DNA from: Flavobacteriales bacterium
GTDB taxonomy: Bacteria; Bacteroidota; Bacteroidia; Flavobacteriales_C; GCA-002722245
Direction of reading: 5' to 3'
Assembly: GCA_002717515.1 (NCBI GenBank)
Contig: PBEC01000010.1
Coordinates: forward strand, 109,007-173,006
DNA length: 64,000 bases
The position numbers and the translations under genes were made by a program. The notes below the pieces were generated by a model, which was not told where the DNA came from, did no database searches, and worked only from the letters and a program-made list of their open reading frames with translations. Shown in pieces: positions 58,373 through 64,000 of the stretch. Positions within the stretch are counted from its first letter, which is position 1, and every line of letters begins with the position of its first letter.

Positions 58373-61300
58373 ATGGCAGTAGAACAAGGACTATATGACC
58401 CAAGTTTTGAGCACGACTCATGTGGAATCGGTTTTGTAGCAAATTTAAAAAACAAAAAATCCTTCCAACACATTCAGAATGCACTCGATATGTTGGTGAA
58501 CATGGAGCACAGAGGTGGTTGCGGTTGCGAGCCTGAAACAGGTGACGGAGCTGGAATATTATTACAGATTCCCCACTCTTTTTTCGCTACTGAGTGTGAA
58601 AAACTAGGATTTACACTTCCTTCTGAAGGAAATTACGGTGTCTCGATGACTTTTTTTCCGATGGATGAGAAGTTGAGAGAAATTGTTAAGTCAAGATTTG
58701 AGGAATACATTAAACGATTAGGTTTTGAATTATTAGGGTATAGAGAAGTCCCAACCGATAACTCTATGATTGGTAAAACAGCAAAAAAAGTTGAGCCAAA
58801 AGTTGAGCAGGTTTTCTTAAAGTACACTAAGTCGGATGATGTAAAGGCTCTTGAAAGACGCTTGGTTGTTTTACGAAAGTACGCGATAAGAACAATAAGA
58901 AATGAAATGAAAGGAATAGACGATAGTTTCTACATCGCTTCTTGTTCCTCTAAAAAAATAGTTTATAAAGGTATGCTCCGAACCGATCAGGTTCAACAAT
59001 ACTATTTAGACTTACAAAATAAAAATATGAAAACTGCGCTTGCAGTTGTCCATTCAAGATTTTCAACCAATACATTTCCGCAATGGAGGTTAGCCCAGCC
59101 TTTCCGATACATTGCACACAATGGAGAAATCAATACAATTAAAGGAAATGTTAATTGGATGCAAAGCAAACAAGTATTGCTTGAATCCACTGAATTTACT
59201 CTTGAAGAAATAGATTGGATGATGCCGATTTGTGATATAAAGCGTTCCGATTCATCTAACCTGGATAATGTTGTTGAACTTCTTACTTTAGGAGGACGTT
59301 CACTGCCTCATGTTATGATGATGCTTATCCCTGAGGCATGGCAAAATAACCCTGAAATGCGTGAAGAAAAACGTGCGTTTTATGACTACTATTCGTCCAT
59401 TATGGAACCCTGGGATGGTCCTGCATCTATTTCCTTCACCGATGGAGATGTTGTTGGAGCGACGCTTGACAGAAATGGTTTAAGACCTTCCAGATATTGC
59501 GTTTTAAATGACGACACTGTAATTATGTCATCGGAGGCAGGTTCACTTGTTGTTGATGAAAGTAAAGTAATTAAAAAAGGTCGTTTACAACCCGGTAAAC
59601 TATTTGTAGCCGATTTAAAAAACGGTAAGATAATCTCCGATGAGGAGTTGAAAGACGACATATGTTCTCGTAAACCATACGGAAGATGGTTGAAGGAAAA
59701 CAAGTTAACCTTAACTGATATTGCTCGTCCAAGAAAAAAATCAAAACTTCCATACATCGGTGAAGAATTACTTCAGAATCAAATTGCTTTCGGATTTACT
59801 AGAGAGGATTTAACTGAAATTCTAAAGCCTATGGCTGAAGGAGGAAAAGAACCGTTGGGTTCGATGGGGGCTGATACGCCTCTGGCTATATTGTCCACTC
59901 AGGCCCAGCATCTTTCGAATTATTTTAAGCAGTTGTTTGCTCAGGTTTCCAATCCACCTATTGATCCAATACGTGAGGCTGTAATAATGTCTTTGTATAC
60001 CAATTTAGGTCCCCAAAGAAACATATTGGCTGAAACACCAGATCATTGTCGTCAAATTCATTTGGATTCCCCAGTGTTATCCAATGGTCAATTGGATAAA
60101 ATAAAAAAATTAGACGATGATTCATTCAAATCCTACACCATAAACGCTACGTTTTCAGCAACAAATCGATCAGGAGCTTTAGAGCGTGCAATAGATGAAA
60201 TTTGTGCCAATGCAGAACGAGCGACTCTAATGGGTTGCAATATTCTTATCGTATCAAATAAAGATATTTCGGAAAGTGATGCACCAATACCTTCTTTACT
60301 TGCGGTTGGAGCCATTCATACTGCATTGACAAAAAAAGGTCTTAGAGCAAAAACATCCATAGTAGTTGAAGGAGGAGATGTTATTGAAACTCACCACTTT
60401 GCTACTTTAATAGGATTTGGAGCTAACGCCATTAATCCATATTTGGCAGGAGATACAATAAGGAATGAATTTGCTGATGAACTTAAGTCAGGAAAAATTA
60501 CCATTAAAGCTTTACTGAAACAATACAACAAAGCAATTTCTGGAGGATTGCTCAAGATATTTTCAAAAATGGGAATATCAACGGTTCAATCTTATCAGGG
60601 AGCTAAAATTTTTGAAGCCTTAGGAATTTCAAAAGAAGTTGTAAAAAAATGTTTTAAGGGAGTTGTTTCCAGAATTGAAGGAATGACTTTTGACGACATT
60701 GCCAAAGAAGCTATTTTAAAACATCAAAGAGCATTTGAAAATTGGAGTTCTGATAAACATCTTTATGTAGGGGGGTACTACCAGTGGAAAAGAAAAGGAG
60801 AGGCACATTTGTTCAATCCTACGACCATTCATTTGCTTCAAAAATCAAGTAGAAATAACGATTTTGATACGTATAAAAAGTATGCTGAAGCAATTAATAA
60901 CCAGTCCAAACGTAATATCACGTTAAGAAGTCTACTGGATTTTAACTTCGGGAATTCTATTCCATTGGAAGAAGTTGAATCCAAAGAGAGTATAATGACT
61001 CGATTTGCTACAGGTGCTATGTCTTTTGGTTCGATATCCTACGAAGCCCACAGTTTACTAGCCGTTGCAATGAATAGAATAGGAGGTAAGTCCAATTCTG
61101 GTGAAGGAGGTGAAGATGAAGAACGATTTATTCGTAAAGCAAATGGAGATTGGGAAAGATCAGCCATAAAGCAGGTAGCTTCCGGTCGTTTTGGAGTTAC
61201 TTCAAACTATTTAACTAATGCCGATGAGCTTCAAATTAAAGTAGCTCAAGGGGCTAAGCCGGGTGAAGGAGGTCAGTTGCCTGGTCATAAAGTCGACGAT

Positions 61301-62890
61301 TGGATTGGTAGAACTCGACACAGTACACCTGGAGTTGGTTTAATTTCACCACCTCCGCATCACGACATTTATTCAATAGAGGATTTAGCTCAGTTAATCT
61401 ATGACTTAAAAAATGCCAATAGAGAAGCAAGAATAAATGTTAAGTTGGTTTCTGAGGCTGGAGTAGGAACCATTGCCTCTGGTGTTGCGAAAGCTAAGGG
61501 CGATGTTGTAATGATTTCTGGTTATGATGGTGGAACAGGAGCCTCTCCATTGTCATCAATACGGCATGCAGGTTTGCCATGGGAACTTGGTTTATCCGAA
61601 ACACACCAAACATTAGTTATAAATGATTTAAGGTCCAGAATAACAGTTCAAACTGACGGTCAGTTAAGAACAGGTAAGGACATTGCAATCGCTGCTTTAC
61701 TCGGAGCTGAAGAGTGGGGTGTTGCAACCGCTGCACTTGTTGTAGAAGGTTGTATTATGATGCGAAAATGTCATTTAAACACCTGTCCTGTCGGAATTGC
61801 TACCCAGAATGAAGAACTCAGAGCTTTATTTTCTGGAGATGCCGATCATGTAGTTAATTTCTTCAACTTCCTGGCGGAAGATTTAAGAGAAATAATGGCA
61901 AAATTAGGTGTTCGTACAGTAAATGAAATGATTGGAAAAACAGAACTTTTAAAAGTTGATGAAAATATAAATCATTGGAAATTAAAGAACTTAGATTTAT
62001 CACCACTTTTATACAAGCCCGTTGAGTCGGATTCTGTTGGAGTGTATAAAAATAGAGAACAAGAGCACGATATATTTGAAATATTAGACCGTAAGCTTAT
62101 TGAGGTTTCTCAGCCCGCACTTATTAATGGGTCTAAAGTATATGAAGAATTTAATACGATAAATACACATAGGTCTGTAGGTGCAATGCTTTCGAATGAA
62201 GTTTCAAAAGTGTATGCAGGCAAAGGTCTTCCAGATGAGACAATACATTTGAAAATAAACGGTTCATGTGGTAACTCTTTCGGTGTTTTTACAGCAAAAG
62301 GTATTTTGTTTGAAATTGAAGGGGAAGCCAATGATTACTTTGGTAAAGGTTTATCGGGAGGTAAATTAGTTATTTATCCACCAAAGGTTTCTAACATTGT
62401 GGCTCATGACAACATGATTGTAGGTAATGTTGCTTTTTATGGTGCAACGTCTGGAAAAGCCTTTATTAACGGTTTAGCTGGAGAACGTTTTTGCGTTCGG
62501 AACTCTGGAGTAACAGCTGTTGTAGAAGGAATAGGAGATCACGGTGCTGAATATATGACAGGTGGTAAAATGGTTGTTCTTGGTGAAACAGGAAGAAATT
62601 TTGGAGCAGGAATGTCTGGAGGTTATGCATTCATTTGGGATGTTAATAAAACTTTCTTGAAAAATTTCAATCCAGAATTAAGTGATATTGATCCACTGAA
62701 TAAACAGGATAAAGAAGAGTTGAAGTCACTAATAAAAGAACATTTTGAAGAAACAAACTCTTTAATTGCGGCTAAGATTTTGGACAACTGGGACAAAGAA
62801 TTGAAGAACTTTAAAAAGGTTATGCCAAGAGATTACAAAAGAGTTTTACTGGAAAGAGCAGAAAAGACAAAAGCAAAAACAGTAGCGTAG
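58373..62890 (+). CDS. gltB: Glutamate synthase, large subunit
   Basis: A 1505-aa protein. A propeptide of about 16 residues precedes Cys17 in 'HDSCGIGFVANLKN', the nucleophile of the class-II glutaminase. The glutaminase domain continues with 'LVNMEHRGGCGCEPETGDGAG' and 'VVHSRFSTNTFPQWRLAQPFRYIAHNGEINTIKGN'. The central domain, the FMN-binding synthase barrel ('FATGAMSFGSISYEAHSLLAVAMNRIGGKSNSGEGGED', 'ISGYDGGTGASPLSSIRHAG') and the Fe-S cysteines 'CIMMRKCHLNTCPVGIATQ' follow, then a C-terminal GXGXG beta-helix ('GKGLSGGKLVIYPP', 'GERFCVRNSG'). It makes glutamate from glutamine and 2-oxoglutarate. It is followed after 50 bases by gltD. Confidence 0.97.
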   Translation: MAVEQGLYDPSFEHDSCGIGFVANLKNKKSFQHIQNALDMLVNMEHRGGCGCEPETGDGAGILLQIPHSFFATECEKLGFTLPSEGNYGVSMTFFPMDEKLREIVKSRFEEYIKRLGFELLGYREVPTDNSMIGKTAKKVEPKVEQVFLKYTKSDDVKALERRLVVLRKYAIRTIRNEMKGIDDSFYIASCSSKKIVYKGMLRTDQVQQYYLDLQNKNMKTALAVVHSRFSTNTFPQWRLAQPFRYIAHNGEINTIKGNVNWMQSKQVLLESTEFTLEEIDWMMPICDIKRSDSSNLDNVVELLTLGGRSLPHVMMMLIPEAWQNNPEMREEKRAFYDYYSSIMEPWDGPASISFTDGDVVGATLDRNGLRPSRYCVLNDDTVIMSSEAGSLVVDESKVIKKGRLQPGKLFVADLKNGKIISDEELKDDICSRKPYGRWLKENKLTLTDIARPRKKSKLPYIGEELLQNQIAFGFTREDLTEILKPMAEGGKEPLGSMGADTPLAILSTQAQHLSNYFKQLFAQVSNPPIDPIREAVIMSLYTNLGPQRNILAETPDHCRQIHLDSPVLSNGQLDKIKKLDDDSFKSYTINATFSATNRSGALERAIDEICANAERATLMGCNILIVSNKDISESDAPIPSLLAVGAIHTALTKKGLRAKTSIVVEGGDVIETHHFATLIGFGANAINPYLAGDTIRNEFADELKSGKITIKALLKQYNKAISGGLLKIFSKMGISTVQSYQGAKIFEALGISKEVVKKCFKGVVSRIEGMTFDDIAKEAILKHQRAFENWSSDKHLYVGGYYQWKRKGEAHLFNPTTIHLLQKSSRNNDFDTYKKYAEAINNQSKRNITLRSLLDFNFGNSIPLEEVESKESIMTRFATGAMSFGSISYEAHSLLAVAMNRIGGKSNSGEGGEDEERFIRKANGDWERSAIKQVASGRFGVTSNYLTNADELQIKVAQGAKPGEGGQLPGHKVDDWIGRTRHSTPGVGLISPPPHHDIYSIEDLAQLIYDLKNANREARINVKLVSEAGVGTIASGVAKAKGDVVMISGYDGGTGASPLSSIRHAGLPWELGLSETHQTLVINDLRSRITVQTDGQLRTGKDIAIAALLGAEEWGVATAALVVEGCIMMRKCHLNTCPVGIATQNEELRALFSGDADHVVNFFNFLAEDLREIMAKLGVRTVNEMIGKTELLKVDENINHWKLKNLDLSPLLYKPVESDSVGVYKNREQEHDIFEILDRKLIEVSQPALINGSKVYEEFNTINTHRSVGAMLSNEVSKVYAGKGLPDETIHLKINGSCGNSFGVFTAKGILFEIEGEANDYFGKGLSGGKLVIYPPKVSNIVAHDNMIVGNVAFYGATSGKAFINGLAGERFCVRNSGVTAVVEGIGDHGAEYMTGGKMVVLGETGRNFGAGMSGGYAFIWDVNKTFLKNFNPELSDIDPLNKQDKEELKSLIKEHFEETNSLIAAKILDNWDKELKNFKKVMPRDYKRVLLERAEKTKAKTVA

Positions 62891-62940
62891 TAGATAAATA
62901 AATTGTACACAAATCCTTCGGGGGAATAAAATAAAAAGAC

Positions 62941-64000
62941 ATGGGACAATCAGATGGATTTTTAAAGTTTGATAGAGATTTACCAAAAAAACAAAGTGTA
63001 GAGCAAAGAAAAAAGCACTATACCGAGTTTTATAAACCATTCTCCGACAAAGAAACAAAGGAGCAAGCAGCTCGATGTATGAATTGTGGTGTTCCCTTTT
63101 GTCACAGCGGTTGTCCTCTTGGAAACGTAATTCCTGAGTTTAATGATGCAGTTTATAACAAGGAGTGGAAAGAAGCTTATGAAATTTTATCTACAACCAA
63201 TAACTTTCCGGAATTTACCGGAAGAATCTGTCCTGCCCCATGTGAAGGTTCTTGCGTATTGGGTATAAACAAACCCCCAGTTGCTATTGAGCATATTGAA
63301 AAATCCATAATTGAGAAAGCATTTTCCAAAGGGTGGGTTAAACCGGAACAAATTTTGAACAGAACAGGGAAAAAAATTGCAATAGTCGGTTCTGGTCCTG
63401 CCGGTATGGCTGCAGCTGATCAACTTAATAAAGTAGGTCACTCTGTAACAGTTTTTGAAAGAGCGCAATCTCCAGGGGGGCTTTTGAGATTTGGAATTCC
63501 TGATTTTAAATTGGACAAATCGGTAGTTGAGAGAAGAATTCAGTTAATGGAAGCTGAAGGCGTAGTTTTCAAATGCGGAGTTAATGTCGGTGTTGATGTT
63601 AAAGCAGACGAGTTGCGAACAGAATACGATGCCGTGATTCTAGCAGGAGGTGCAACCACCCCCCGAGATGTTCCAATAAAGGGAAGAGATCTCAATGGAA
63701 TTCATTTTGCCATGGATTTTCTATCGGCAAATTCCTCAAAGGTTCAAAAATTAAAATTAGAATCTCATAAAGGAGAAAAAATAGAGAGTGTATGGGCTAC
63801 CGATAAAGATGTTGTTGTTATTGGTGGAGGAGATACCGGTTCGGATTGTGTTGGAACTTCAAATCGTCATGGAGCAAAATCAATAACTCAATTTGAAATT
63901 AACCTTAAACCAGGACCAATTAGAGATTTAAGTAATCCATGGCCCGAATACCCATTCATATTGAGAACATCGACTTCTCATGAAGAAGGTTGTGAAAGAG
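62941..64000 (+). CDS. gltD: Glutamate synthase, small subunit (3' end outside window)
   Basis: Read directly from ATG 62941; it has no stop before the window end, so it is missing from the ORF track. The visible 353 residues start 'MGQSDGFLKFDRDLPKKQSV'. They contain the N-terminal Fe-S cysteines 'CMNCGVPFCHSGCPLGN' and 'GRICPAPCEGSCVLG', the first dinucleotide motif 'IAIVGSGPAGMAAADQL', 'SPGGLLRFGIPDFKLDK' and the second dinucleotide motif 'VVVIGGGDTGSDCVGTSNRHGA'. It passes electrons from NAD(P)H through FAD and Fe-S clusters to GltB. The family is about 480-490 residues, so roughly a quarter of the gene lies beyond the window. Confidence 0.96.
   Translation, partial: MGQSDGFLKFDRDLPKKQSVEQRKKHYTEFYKPFSDKETKEQAARCMNCGVPFCHSGCPLGNVIPEFNDAVYNKEWKEAYEILSTTNNFPEFTGRICPAPCEGSCVLGINKPPVAIEHIEKSIIEKAFSKGWVKPEQILNRTGKKIAIVGSGPAGMAAADQLNKVGHSVTVFERAQSPGGLLRFGIPDFKLDKSVVERRIQLMEAEGVVFKCGVNVGVDVKADELRTEYDAVILAGGATTPRDVPIKGRDLNGIHFAMDFLSANSSKVQKLKLESHKGEKIESVWATDKDVVVIGGGDTGSDCVGTSNRHGAKSITQFEINLKPGPIRDLSNPWPEYPFILRTSTSHEEGCER

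Noticed and set aside
59389-59757. 122-aa minus-strand ORF inside gltB
   Set aside because: Antisense to the conserved glutaminase domain; no start signal or homology.
1-64000. CRISPR arrays, tRNA or rRNA genes, insertion sequences, phage or attachment sites
   Set aside because: No regularly spaced repeats, cloverleaf-like sequences, transposase motifs or integrase genes were found on reading both strands.

Overview
The window is AT-rich DNA from a member of the Bacteroidota, most likely a marine or aquatic member of the Flavobacteriales. The evidence is a TonB-dependent receptor with an N-terminal carboxypeptidase-like domain, M61 and M1 peptidases, a DUF5522 protein, many lipobox proteins, few Shine-Dalgarno sites, and repeated TAnnTTTG promoter boxes, which are the Bacteroidota -7 consensus. 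No tRNA, rRNA, CRISPR array or insertion sequence was recognised.

Bases 1-6982: the 3' end of a glycosyltransferase gene, then a tight plus-strand operon running from a TATATTTG box to an intrinsic terminator. It encodes a CotH-like/beta-helix lipoprotein, a VTC-fold protein, a DUF4956 membrane protein, a lipoprotein inorganic pyrophosphatase, an MBOAT acyltransferase and an SGNH-fold partner.

Bases 6949-43561: a large surface-polysaccharide locus. It holds a Wzx-type flippase and a separate Wzm/Wzt ABC exporter, at least eight cytosolic-type glycosyltransferases, a membrane GT-C-like enzyme and a possible polymerase. It also holds a second MBOAT/SGNH pair, an acyltransferase-3, a polysaccharide deacetylase, and an acyl-building module (KAS III, ACP, SDR, GNAT). 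Sugar amidation is represented by an acetamidino set (WbuX-like amidotransferase, HisH, HisF2), a fused glutaminase/WbuX-like protein and an AsnB-type enzyme. A SAM methyltransferase, an NAD-dependent epimerase, WecB and a second CotH-like protein complete it. Two housekeeping-type genes, nadC and a YihY/BrkB family gene, lie inside it. The inferred product is a highly decorated glycan with amidino, N-acyl, O-acyl and methyl groups.

Bases 43563-51300: an M1 peptidase apparently fused to an outer-membrane beta-barrel, a convergent M61 peptidase with PDZ domain, lpdA, a DUF551 protein and a flippase-like UPF0104 membrane protein.

Bases 51301-56699: a beta-helix lipoprotein, a TonB-dependent receptor and an orphan PhoB/OmpR-type response regulator. 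The upstream regions of all three carry TTAAC-type motifs repeated at 11-bp spacing, which suggests one small regulon that includes the regulator itself.

Bases 56704-64000: a small lipoprotein, a 57-residue DUF5522 protein missing from the ORF track, a PLP-dependent ACC deaminase/D-cysteine desulfhydrase family enzyme, gltB, and the 5' part of gltD running off the end of the window.
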